Source: Actinomadura hallensis (GTDB lineage Bacteria > Actinomycetota > Actinomycetes > Streptosporangiales > Streptosporangiaceae). Taken from it: a stretch of DNA of 64,000 nt. The DNA lies in contig NZ_VFPO01000001.1 in NCBI RefSeq assembly GCF_006716765.1, positions 4,278,001 through 4,342,000 of the forward strand. Reading direction: 5' to 3'. Positions 51,628 to 59,913 of the stretch are shown in pieces. The notes below the pieces were generated by a model. It ran no database searches, was not told the DNA's origin, and worked only from the letters and a program-made list of their open reading frames with translations. Numbering within the stretch: the first letter of the stretch is position 1; every line of letters starts with the position of its first letter. The position numbers and the translations under genes are program-made.

Positions 51628-52323
51628 ATGTCGAAGAAGCCCACGGACGCGGTCCAGGAGCGGCCGGGCCGCCTCAAGCAGATCCGCATGGTCGCCCAGC
51701 TGCTCCGCAAGGCCGACCCGAAGGCCCTCCCCATCGTGTTCGCCTCGGCGGCGGGCGCCCTCGTCGTCGTCGTCCTGATCGGGGTCGTCTTCGGCCGGCT
51801 GTGGTTCTTCGTCCCGATGGGAATCCTGACCGCGCTGGCCGTCGGCATGATCGTCTTCGGGCAGCTGGCGCAGCGCGCGCAGTACCGGATGCTCGCCGGG
51901 CAGCCCGGCGCCGCCGTCGCGATCCTGAAGAACATGCGCGGCGGCTGGACGGTCACCGAGGCGGTCAGCGGCAACCGCAACCTCGACATGGTGCACCGCG
52001 CGGTGGGCCGTCCCGGCGTGGTGCTGGTGTCGGAGGGCCCGCGCAGCCGGGTCGGGCCGCTCCTCGGCGCCGAGAAGAAGCGCATCTCCCGCGCCGCGGC
52101 GCAGGTGCCGATCTACGACGTGCAGGTCGGTGAGGAAGAGGGCCAGATCCCGGTGGACAAGCTGCAGCGCCACCTGATGAAGCTCCCCCGCAACCTGAAG
52201 AAGGGTCAGGTGGCCGAGCTGAACGACCGGCTCCAGGCGCTCCCCCGGTCGATGCAGATGCCGAAGGGGCCGATCCCGAAGGGCGTGAAGATGCCCAAGG
52301 GCCCCAAGCCGAGGATGCGCTGA
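51628..52323 (+). CDS. DUF4191 membrane protein
   Basis: A 231-residue protein with two adjacent membrane helices (IVFASAAGALVVVVLIGVVFG and FFVPMGILTALAVGMIVFG) and a cytosolic C-terminal domain ending in Lys/Pro/Met-rich repeats (MPKGPIPKG, KMPKGPKPRMR). It corresponds to Rv2219, which always lies between lipA and the RDD protein in this group. The function is unknown. Confidence 0.9.
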   Translation: MSKKPTDAVQERPGRLKQIRMVAQLLRKADPKALPIVFASAAGALVVVVLIGVVFGRLWFFVPMGILTALAVGMIVFGQLAQRAQYRMLAGQPGAAVAILKNMRGGWTVTEAVSGNRNLDMVHRAVGRPGVVLVSEGPRSRVGPLLGAEKKRISRAAAQVPIYDVQVGEEEGQIPVDKLQRHLMKLPRNLKKGQVAELNDRLQALPRSMQMPKGPIPKGVKMPKGPKPRMR

Positions 52324-52349
52324 CCCCCCTTCCCGGTCCGCACGCGAAA

Positions 52350-52377
52350 GAAAAAGCGCCCTCCCCGGGGCGCTTTT
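52350..52377. terminator. Bidirectional intrinsic terminator
   Basis: AAAAGCGCC and GGCGCTTTT arms with flanking A and T runs lie between the convergent DUF4191 and RDD genes. Confidence 0.85.
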
Positions 52378-52417
52378 CTCGTTCGCGGCGTCCTTCTGCC
52401 TGGCCCGTTCACCGGGT

Positions 52418-52900
52418 CTACATGTTGACGACGACCGTGTTGGCGGCGCGGTCGTGGAGGCCGCGGTAGTCGCGGTCCCAGATCAGCGCGGGCACGACCA
52501 GCACCAGCAGCAGCGTCCGGGCCAGCGCCCAGCCCAGCCCCACGGGCCGCCCGTCCAGGCGGATCACGCGGATGCCGCACAGCCGCTTGCCGATCGTCGT
52601 GCCGAGCAGCGCGGTGAGGATCCACGCCTGGATCGCGAAGACGACCAGCGTCCACATGCTGCGCTGCGACGGGTCCCAGCCGAACGACCGCGCCAGGAGG
52701 CTCGCCACCAGCATCGACAGCCCCCAGTCGACGAACAGCCCGACGAGCCGCCGCCCGTAGGACGCGACCGCCCCGCTGCCGCCGCCGGGGAGGCCGAGCC
52801 GCTCGCCCGGCTCCCCGAGGTCGACGCCGGCCGAACGGGCCCCACCCAGCCACGTCTGCGTCCACCGCGGGCCGCCGGCCTTCGCCTTGCCACTGCTCAT
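52418..52900 (-). CDS. RDD family membrane protein
   Basis: A 160-residue protein with the RDD domain: YGRRLVGLFVDWGLSML, a second helix, GTTIGKRLCGIRVIRLDGRPVG and DRDYRGLHDRAANTVVV. It matches Rv2219A beside glnA1 in mycobacteria. RDD proteins have been linked to transport, but no substrate can be named. The ATG (MSSGKAK) is backed by a TAGCGT box 7 bases upstream. Confidence 0.9.
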   Translation of the reverse strand: MSSGKAKAGGPRWTQTWLGGARSAGVDLGEPGERLGLPGGGSGAVASYGRRLVGLFVDWGLSMLVASLLARSFGWDPSQRSMWTLVVFAIQAWILTALLGTTIGKRLCGIRVIRLDGRPVGLGWALARTLLLVLVVPALIWDRDYRGLHDRAANTVVVNM

Positions 52901-52907
52901 GACCCCT

Positions 52908-52913
52908 ACGCTA
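52908..52913 (-). promoter_or_regulatory. -10 element (TAGCGT), leaderless arrangement
   Basis: On the minus strand TAGCGT lies 7 bases before the ATG at 52900. Confidence 0.5.
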
Positions 52914-52964
52914 TCCGGTCCCTCCGGGGGCTCCCACCCGGCCTCGGCGGCCCCGGCGTGATGC

Positions 52965-53002
52965 GTAACACAGCGGAAACACATGAGACACGGCCGGGAA
53001 AC
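52965..53002 (+). promoter_or_regulatory. GlnR box array upstream of glnA
   Basis: Four elements stand at exact 11-base intervals: GTAAC (52965), GAAAC (52976), GACAC (52987) and GAAAC (52998), each separated by 6 bases. This is the gTnAC-n6-GaAAC double site bound by the nitrogen regulator GlnR in Streptomyces. A -10-like TAGCTT (53013-53018) follows. Confidence 0.85.
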
Positions 53003-53051
53003 GGCCCCGCCATAGCTTTCTGGACGTAGATGACGCCCCGAGGGAGGCTGG

Positions 53052-54476
53052 ATGTTCAGCAGCGCCGAAGAGGTTCTGAGCTATATCAGGAACGAAGACG
53101 TGCGGTTCGTCGACTGCCGGTTCGTGGACCTGCCGGGCAAGATGCAGCACTTCACGTTCCCCGTCGAGAGCTTCGGCGACGGCGTCTTCACCGAGGGGCT
53201 GATGTTCGACGGCTCGTCGGTCCGCGGCTTCCAGGAGATCCACGAGTCGGACATGCTCCTCCTCCCGGACCCGTCGACCGCGGTCATCGACCCGTTCCGG
53301 CAGCACAAGACCCTGAACCTCAACTTCTTCGTCCACGACCCGCTGACCGGCGAGCCCTACAGCCGGGACCCGCGCAACGTGGCCAAGAAGGCGCAGGACT
53401 ACCTGCGCGGCACCGGCATCGCCGACACGTGCTACTTCGGTCCCGAGGCCGAGTTCTACATCTTCGACGACGTCCGGTTCGAGACGAAGGCGAACGCCGG
53501 CTACTACTACCTCGACTCGGTCGAGGGCGCCTGGAACACCGGCCGCGAGGAGCCCGGCGGCAACCTCGGAGCGAAGCCCCCGTACAAGGGCGGCTACTTC
53601 CCCGTCCCGCCGATGGACCACTACACCGACCTGCGCTCGGAGATGGTCACGCACCTCCTCAACGCCGGCATCCACGTCGAGATGCAGCACCACGAGGTCG
53701 GCACCGCCGGCCAGGCCGAGATCGACTTCAGGTTCGACACCCTGCTGCGGACGGCCGACAACCTGCTGCTCTACAAGTACATCGTCAAGAACGTCGCGCG
53801 CGCCGCGGGCAAGACCGTCACGTTCATGCCGAAGCCGATCTTCGGTGACAACGGCTCCGGCATGCACTGCCACCAGTCGCTGTGGAAGGACGGGGCGCCG
53901 CTGTTCTACGACGAGGTCGGCTACGCGGGCCTGTCGGACAACGCCCGGTACTACATCGGCGGCCTGCTCAAGCACGCCCCGTCGCTGCTGGCCTTCACCA
54001 ACCCGACGGTGAACAGCTACCACCGCCTCGTCCCCGGCTACGAGGCCCCGGTCAACCTCGTCTACTCGCAGCGCAACCGCTCGGCCTGCATCCGCATCCC
54101 GATCACCGGGTCGAACCCGAAGGCCAAGCGCGTCGAGTTCCGCGTGCCGGACCCGTCCTGCAACCCGTACCTCGCGTTCTCCGCGATGCTGATGGCCGGG
54201 CTGGACGGCATCAAGAACAAGATCGAGCCGGCCGAGCCGATCGACAAGGACCTCTACGAGCTGCCGCCCGAGGAGGCCCGCTCCATCCCGCAGGTGCCCG
54301 GCTCCCTGGAGGAGGTCCTCGCGGCCCTGGAGGCCGACCACGACTACCTGCTCGAGGGCGGGGTCTTCACCCAGGACCTCATCGAGACCTGGATCTCCAT
54401 GAAGACCGAGTTCGAGATCGACCCGATCCGGCTCCGCCCGCACCCCCACGAGTTCGAGCTGTACTACGACATCTGA
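53052..54476 (+). CDS. glnA: Glutamine synthetase type I
   Basis: Main ammonium-assimilating enzyme, 474 residues, dodecamer. The ATP/metal-binding [10 protein letters not shown], the [10 protein letters not shown] segment, and the adenylylated tyrosine in DLYELPPEE are all present, so it is a GSI-beta enzyme controlled by GlnE, whose gene is at 59.9 kb. The ATG follows GGGAGGCTGG, about 30 bases after a putative -10. GlnR control is implied by the box array upstream. Confidence 0.97.
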   Translation: MFSSAEEVLSYIRNEDVRFVDCRFVDLPGKMQHFTFPVESFGDGVFTEGLMFDGSSVRGFQEIHESDMLLLPDPSTAVIDPFRQHKTLNLNFFVHDPLTGEPYSRDPRNVAKKAQDYLRGTGIADTCYFGPEAEFYIFDDVRFETKANAGYYYLDSVEGAWNTGREEPGGNLGAKPPYKGGYFPVPPMDHYTDLRSEMVTHLLNAGIHVEMQHHEVGTAGQAEIDFRFDTLLRTADNLLLYKYIVKNVARAAGKTVTFMPKPIFGDNGSGMHCHQSLWKDGAPLFYDEVGYAGLSDNARYYIGGLLKHAPSLLAFTNPTVNSYHRLVPGYEAPVNLVYSQRNRSACIRIPITGSNPKAKRVEFRVPDPSCNPYLAFSAMLMAGLDGIKNKIEPAEPIDKDLYELPPEEARSIPQVPGSLEEVLAALEADHDYLLEGGVFTQDLIETWISMKTEFEIDPIRLRPHPHEFELYYDI

Positions 54477-54520
54477 TCCGGCGAGAGATCTGATCGGACG
54501 AGACACCTGATCCATCGGGG

Positions 54521-54555
54521 CGAGGGCCCGGCGGCTTCGTGCCGCCGGGCCTCGG
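54521..54555 (+). terminator. Terminator after glnA
   Basis: A 14-bp GC stem with a TTCGT loop and one bulged G, about 45 bases past the glnA stop. Confidence 0.75.
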
Positions 54556-54691
54556 CTCGTTCCGCCGCCGTTCCGCGCATGCGGCCGCCGGGCGATGCCG
54601 GATCGCGTGTCCAGACTTCTAGGGATTCGGGGACGCGCACACGGTTCCCGGGCGCGCTGGCATCATGTCCGCCGGGGGTGAGGGAAGCGGC

Positions 54692-56123
54692 ATGGCGGAC
54701 GACCCGAAGAGCGTGCTGCGGGACGGGCGGTCGCTGCTGGACGCCGCCCGCGCGCTGCTGTCCGACCACACCGCGGCCGTCGCGGCCGTGCACCGGGCGC
54801 TCGCGCCGCTCCGGGACGAGGCGGCCCGCGAGCGGCTCGGCTCGGTCCCGGTCGAGCGGCTGAGGGACGTCACCGGCGGGCGGCTGCGCGTCGGCGCGCT
54901 GGAGAAGGCCGGGTTCGCCACCGTCACCGACGTGCTGGAGGCCACCCGGTACCGGCTGCAGCTGGTGCCGGGGATCGGGCCGCAGACCGCGGAGCAGGTG
55001 CAGGCGGCCGCGGACAGCCTCGCCGAGGCGGCGCGGCGGTCGGCCGGGATCAGGCTCGGCCCGGAGCGGCGGGACGAGGTCACCACGCCGCTGGTGATCG
55101 CGCTGCACCGGCTGGTGATACGCCAAGAACCACGAGACCCGGCGCGCCCGGGCCGTCGCGGCGTGGTGCCGCAGGGTGGACCGCGTCCTGTTCCTCACCG
55201 GCACGCCGATGGAGAACCGCGTCGAGGAGTTCCGCAACCTGGTCGCGCACCTGCGGCCGGAGCTGGCGGAGCGGATCGCGCCCGCGGACGCGCTGCTCGG
55301 CCCCCGCGCGTTCCGCTCGGCGGTCGCCCCCGTCTACCTGCGGCGCAACCAGGAGGACGTCCTGGTGGAGCTGCCGGAGGTCGTCCACGTGGACGAGATG
55401 GAGGAGTTCAGCGCGGCGGACAGGGCGGCCTACCGGCAGGCCGTGGCAGACGGGAACTTCATGGCGATGCGCCGCGCCGCCTACGCCGTCCCGGAGCAGT
55501 CCGCCAAGCTCGGACGGCTGGTGGAGCTGGTCGAGGAGGCCGAGGCCAACGGCTTGAAGGTCGTGGTGTTCTCCTACTTCCGGGACGTGCTGGCCGTCGT
55601 CGCCGACGCGCTCGGCCCCGGCGTGCACGGGCCGCTGTCGGGGAGCGTGCCGCCCGCGCGGCGCCAGGAGGTGGTGGACGAGTTCACCGCGCGGCCCGGC
55701 CACGCCGTCCTGCTGGCGCAGATCCAGGCGGGCGGGGTCGGCCTCAACCTCCAGGCGGCCTCGGTGGTGATCCTCTGCGAGCCGCAGGTGAAGCCGACCT
55801 TGGAGACGCAGGCCGTGGCCCGCGCCCACCGGATGGGCCAGGTCCGCACCGTCCAGGTGCACCGCCTGCTCACGCCGGACAGCGTGGACGAGCGGATGCT
55901 GAAGATCCTGCACGGCAAGGCGAGGCTGTTCGACCAGTACGCGCGCCGCAGCGACCTCGCGGAGCAGACGCCCGACGCGACCGACGTCTCCGAGCAGGCG
56001 CTCGCCCGCCAGATCATCGCCGAGGAGCAGGAGCGGCTCGGAACCCAGCACCCGGCCCCCGGCCGCTCCCTCCCGGCTCCCCCGCCGGTCAGCCGCGGAG
56101 GAAGTCGAGCAGGTCCTGGTTGA
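54692..56123 (+). pseudogene. SNF2/DEAD-type helicase pseudogene with internal deletion
   Basis: Two parts of one helicase lie in different frames. The first (from the ATG at 54692, MADDPKSV) is the N-terminal region with a helix-hairpin-helix-like VPGIGPQTAEQVQ segment, ending at LHRLV near 55117. The second resumes at 55119 as YAKNHETRRARA, the stretch that normally follows the DEAH box. It then runs through TGTPMENRVEEF, helicase lobe 2 (VVVFSYFRDVL, ILCEPQVKPTLETQAVARAHRMGQ) to the stop at 56123. The whole ATP-binding lobe 1, including Walker A and DEAH, is missing. A deletion of roughly 1 kb that also shifted the frame explains this. Confidence 0.85.
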
Positions 56124-56916
56124 AGCGCTCCTTGTCCCCCGGGACGAGCGCGATGCCGTGCGAGGACCCCTCGTAGACCTTCAGCGTGGCGTTCGGGATC
56201 ATCTCGACGCTCTTGCGGGCCGTCGCGTCGATCGGGACGATCTGGTCGTCGTCGCCGTGCACGATGAGCGTCGGGATGTCGAACCGGCGCAGGTCCTCGG
56301 TGAAGTCGGTCTCGGCGAAGGCCGTCACGCAGTCGACGCCCGCCTTGACGCTCTCCTGCATCGCCATGAACCAGAACGCGTCCCGGTTGCCCTGGGTGGC
56401 CCTGCTGCCGGGCCGGTTGGCGCCGAAGAAGCTCTCGGACGCGTCCTTCCAGAACTGCGAGCGTTCGGTCAGGATGCCCTGCTTGATGTCCTCGAAGACC
56501 TGGGCGGGCACCCCCTCGGGGTTGGCGTCGGTCCGCATCAGCAGCGGCGGGATGGCCGAGAGCAGCACCGCCTTCGACACGAGCCCGGTGCCGTGCCGGC
56601 CGATGTAGCGGGCCAGCTCGCCGCCGCCCATCGAGTGCCCCACCAGGACGACGTCCCAGACGCCGAGCGCGTCGATCAGGTCGTTGAGGTCGTCGGCGAA
56701 GGTGTCGAAGTCGTAGCCCTCCCAGGGATGCGACGACCGGCCGTGGCCGCGGCGGTCGTGCGCGATGGCGCGGTAGCCGGCGTCGGCGACCGCCTTCATC
56801 TGGTCCTCCCACGCGTCGCCGTTCAGCGGCCACCCGTGGATGAAGATGACCGGCTGCCCCTGGCCCCAGTCCCTGTAGTAGATCTCGTTGCCGTCGCGCG
56901 TCTTGACGATTCCCAT
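56089..56916 (-). CDS. Alpha/beta hydrolase, non-heme chloroperoxidase-like
   Basis: A 275-residue cytosolic hydrolase. The nucleophile is in GHSMGGGE, the acid in HGDDDQIVP and the histidine in GSSHGIALV; FIHGWPLNGDAW gives the oxyanion hole. It belongs to the cofactor-free haloperoxidase/esterase group (HDRRGHGRSS). The substrate is unknown. Its 3' end overlaps the tail of the helicase pseudogene by 35 bases. Confidence 0.9.
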   Translation of the reverse strand: MGIVKTRDGNEIYYRDWGQGQPVIFIHGWPLNGDAWEDQMKAVADAGYRAIAHDRRGHGRSSHPWEGYDFDTFADDLNDLIDALGVWDVVLVGHSMGGGELARYIGRHGTGLVSKAVLLSAIPPLLMRTDANPEGVPAQVFEDIKQGILTERSQFWKDASESFFGANRPGSRATQGNRDAFWFMAMQESVKAGVDCVTAFAETDFTEDLRRFDIPTLIVHGDDDQIVPIDATARKSVEMIPNATLKVYEGSSHGIALVPGDKERFNQDLLDFLRG

Positions 56917-57050
56917 TCGTCCCCCCGAGACAATGGTGCGGAGTCCGGCGGCCCGGCCGAGCGGCCGCCCTCGGGTTCCGCATACCCCGCCTTTCCCGGT
57001 CTAACGACCCGCCCCGGGCGCGTTGGGCGAGCGGTCGCCGGGCGGGCCTC

Positions 57051-58646
57051 CTAGCCGCAGGCGGCGCCCTCCTCGGGGACGACGCCCCGGAGGAGGTAGG
57101 AGTGCACGGTCCGGCGGACGCACGGGTCGCCGGTGTCGTAGGCGCCGTGGCCCTCGCCGTCGAGGGTGAGGAGCGCCGCCCGTCCGCCCAGCTGCGCGGC
57201 CAGCGCCGGCGCCCACGGGTAGGGGGTCGCCGGGTCGCCGGTGTTGCCGATGACGAGCATCGGCGCGGCGGACGGCGCCGACACCTCGCGGGCCGCGGCG
57301 TCGCCCCGCACCGGCCAGTCCGCGCACCGCATCAGGCTCCAGGCCATGGACGTCCCGAAGACCGGTGAGGCGGCGCGGAACCTCGGCAGGAGCCGCCGGA
57401 TCTCGGCGGGGGTGTGGCGCGCGCCGCCGTCCGCGCAGGTGATCGCGATGTTGGCGGCGGTCAGGTTGGCGTAGGTCCCGTCGTCGCGGCGGCCGTTGTT
57501 CGCGTCGGCGAGCATGAGCAGCAGCGAGCCGTCGTCCCGCTTGATCGCGTCGACGAGTCCCTGCGCGAGGTACGGCCAGGCGTCCCGCGAGTACAGCCCC
57601 GCCGCCACGGCGGTCAGGCCGAGGCTCTGGGTCAGCGCGCGCCGTCCGGACGCGGGCACGGGCCTGCGGTCGAGCCCGTCCAGGAACCTCCCGACGGACG
57701 CCGCGACGGACGGGCCGTCGCCGCCCATCGGGCAGTGCTTCGGGCCGAGCCGCGCGCAGGCCGCGCCGAACCGCCGCAGCGCGCGCTCGAACGCGGCGGC
57801 CCGCTGGAGGGCGCGGTCCGCGTCTCCGGTCCGGGTGTCGACGGCGGCGTCGAGGACCGCGCGGCCGACCCGGTCGGGGAACTGGCGGGCGTAGGCGGCG
57901 CCGAGCCAGGTGCCGTAGGACACCCCGAAGTAGTGCAGCTTCTCGTCGCCGAGGGCGGCGCGGATCAACTCCATGTCGCGGGCCGCGTTCAGGGTGCCGA
58001 CGTGGGGCAGCAGGTCGCCGGACCGGGCGGCGCACCGCCTCGCGTAGTCGGCGCGGCCGTCGATGAGCGCCTTCTCCTCGGCGGGGGTGTCGGGGCTGTC
58101 GTCGCGGGCGGCGATCTGATCCATGCGCCGGTCGCCGACGCAGGTCACCGGCGCGCTGCGGCCGACTCCGCGCGGGTCGAACGCGACGAGGTCGTAGCGG
58201 GCGCCGAGCTCGGCGTACTGGCCCGCGGCCTGGGCGAGGACGTCGACGCCGGAGCCGCCGGGCCCGCCGAAGTTGAACAGCAGGGAGCCGAGGCGCCGGC
58301 CCGGGCCGGTGGCCGGCGCCTTGATCAGCGCGATGCCGATCTTCTTCCCGGCCGGGTCGGCGTAGTCGAGGGGGACCCGCAGGGTCGCGCAGCGGAACCC
58401 TCCGGGCGGCGCCTTCGTGCCGGGCAGCGGTTCCGGGAGCCCGGTGCAGCGCTTCCAGTCCGGCGGGGACACCCCCGCGCGGGGGACGGTCACCCTGGTC
58501 TCGGCCGCCGCCGTCCTCGTCCGGTGCCCGGTCTTCTCTTCCGGCCCGTGCACGGACGTCGCACTCAGGCAGGAGATCAGTCCGGAAGCGGTCAGCAACC
58601 CGATGCCGACCGGCGTTATGCCAGTTTTCGCCCTTCGACGGGCCAT
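57051..58646 (-). CDS. Exported tripeptidyl aminopeptidase-like hydrolase (S33)
   Basis: A 531-residue secreted alpha/beta hydrolase of the SlpD/E and CaeA/Hip1 group. A signal segment ends in a possible lipobox (SGLISC). FNFGGPGGSG forms the oxyanion hole, the catalytic serine is in GVSYGTWLG, and the Asp (NTGDPATPY) and His (GEGHGAYD) are in the C-terminal part. Cysteines at RCTGL, FRCATL, CADGG and the terminal ACG suggest disulfides. M. tuberculosis has the like gene Rv2224c close to glnA2. The ribosome binding site GGGGGG is part of a hairpin. Confidence 0.92.
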   Translation of the reverse strand: MARRRAKTGITPVGIGLLTASGLISCLSATSVHGPEEKTGHRTRTAAAETRVTVPRAGVSPPDWKRCTGLPEPLPGTKAPPGGFRCATLRVPLDYADPAGKKIGIALIKAPATGPGRRLGSLLFNFGGPGGSGVDVLAQAAGQYAELGARYDLVAFDPRGVGRSAPVTCVGDRRMDQIAARDDSPDTPAEEKALIDGRADYARRCAARSGDLLPHVGTLNAARDMELIRAALGDEKLHYFGVSYGTWLGAAYARQFPDRVGRAVLDAAVDTRTGDADRALQRAAAFERALRRFGAACARLGPKHCPMGGDGPSVAASVGRFLDGLDRRPVPASGRRALTQSLGLTAVAAGLYSRDAWPYLAQGLVDAIKRDDGSLLLMLADANNGRRDDGTYANLTAANIAITCADGGARHTPAEIRRLLPRFRAASPVFGTSMAWSLMRCADWPVRGDAAAREVSAPSAAPMLVIGNTGDPATPYPWAPALAAQLGGRAALLTLDGEGHGAYDTGDPCVRRTVHSYLLRGVVPEEGAACG

Positions 58647-58650
58647 TCGT

Positions 58651-58673
58651 CCCCCCGTTCTTCTCACGGGGGG
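58651..58673 (-). promoter_or_regulatory. Hairpin covering the ribosome binding site of the S33 hydrolase
   Basis: CCCCCCG (58651-58657) and CGGGGGG (58667-58673) form a 7-bp stem with a 9-base loop. In the minus-strand mRNA the arm next to the start is the GGGGGG ribosome binding site, so it can be masked. Confidence 0.45.
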
Positions 58674-58883
58674 CGATCATGAAGTACCCAGGTGCTCCTA
58701 TGCTGACTCCCCTCGGCGTCCCCCGCGGGTTCCATCCGGGGACGGACGCAGGGGTCGTACCAGCCCGGAGAACCCTCCCCCAGAAGTCCGGAGACCGCGT
58801 CAGGGTCGTACTACTCAAGTCTGAGACGAAGACCATTCGCCGCGGTGATCACAGGCGAGGGCCGTGCCGCAAGGATGGGTACC

Positions 58884-59792
58884 ATGGCTCGAACCGCCCC
58901 CCCAGCAGCCCGCGGCGAGGCCCCGGCGGCCGCGCGAGGCGAACGGCGAAAGACGGCCGCGCAGATGCGGCGACGGGTGCTCGGTGCACCCCCGGTGTGG
59001 CGTGAGCTTCTTCTGGTCGTCCTGTTCTACAGCGCTTATACGCTCACGCGCCTCATCCTGGTTCAAGACGGGACCGGCCCGGCGTTCGAACACGCCGACC
59101 AGATCCTCAGGCTAGAACGTGCGCTGGGGCTGGACATCGAGCTTCACCTGAATGAGGCGCTGCTCACCATGCCGTGGCTGGCGCGCACGGCGAACGTCTT
59201 CTACGCGACGATGCACTTCATCGTCACGCTCGGCGTCATCGTCTGGCTGTACCGGTACCGGCCGGACCACTACCGCTGGCTCCGCACGTCCATCATGGTC
59301 GCGACGGGCGCGGCGCTGATCGGCTTCTGGCTGTACCCGCTGGCGCCGCCGAGGTTCCTCGAGCACGAGGGGTTCGTCGACCCGGTGACCGCGCTGCACT
59401 CGCTCGGCCTCTACGCCAGCGACGCCTCGGGCACCCTCACCAACCAGTACGCGGCCATGCCGTCGATGCACGCCGGATGGGCGCTGTGGTGCGGCGTCGT
59501 GCTGGTCAAGCTGGCCTCGCAGGCGTGGGCCAAGGTCCTCGGCGCGCTGTATCCCGGCACGACCGTCGTGGTGATCCTGGCCACCGCGAACCACTACGTC
59601 CTCGACGCGGTCGCGGGGATCTCGCTGGTCGGCGGTGCGCTGTGGCTGTCGTGGGCGCTCTACGAACGGTGCCCGCCCCCGCTGCTCATCGCGCGGGCCC
59701 GCGTCTCGCACCTCCTGGCGCAGCGCGGCGCGCGCCGGGCGGGCGCCCCGGCCCCGGCGGCCCCCGCGCCCCGGTGCGCGAGCCGCACCTGA
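58884..59792 (+). CDS. PAP2-family membrane protein (phosphatase or inositol-lipid synthase type)
   Basis: A 302-residue membrane protein with about six helices. The PAP2 catalytic motifs are GFWLYPLAPPRFL (motif 1 region), AAMPSMHAGWALW (histidine) and ANHYVLDAVAG (second histidine). This pattern resembles the inositol phosphorylceramide/phosphatidylinositol synthase-like subgroup of actinobacteria. A basic Ala/Arg-rich N-terminus and an Ala/Pro-rich C-terminus flank the core. Three in-frame starts (58845 GTG, 58875 ATG, 58884 ATG) exist; 58884 has AAGGA about 9 bases upstream. Confidence 0.87.
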   Translation: MARTAPPAARGEAPAAARGERRKTAAQMRRRVLGAPPVWRELLLVVLFYSAYTLTRLILVQDGTGPAFEHADQILRLERALGLDIELHLNEALLTMPWLARTANVFYATMHFIVTLGVIVWLYRYRPDHYRWLRTSIMVATGAALIGFWLYPLAPPRFLEHEGFVDPVTALHSLGLYASDASGTLTNQYAAMPSMHAGWALWCGVVLVKLASQAWAKVLGALYPGTTVVVILATANHYVLDAVAGISLVGGALWLSWALYERCPPPLLIARARVSHLLAQRGARRAGAPAPAAPAPRCASRT

Positions 59793-59812
59793 CCCCCGGG
59801 CGGCCCGCCCCC

Positions 59813-59896
59813 GCGCACCGCCAGGGGACCGCGCACCGCCAGGGGACCGCGCACCGCCAGGGGACCGCGCACCACCAGGGGACCGCGTACCGCCGG
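59813..59896. repeat. 4.6 tandem copies of an 18-bp unit
   Basis: Units at 59813, 59831, 59849 and 59867 plus a partial fifth from 59885, in the gap between the convergent PAP2 and glnE genes. The first three copies are identical and the fourth has one change. Confidence 0.9.
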
Positions 59897-59913
59897 CGAG
59901 GTACGCGGGACGG

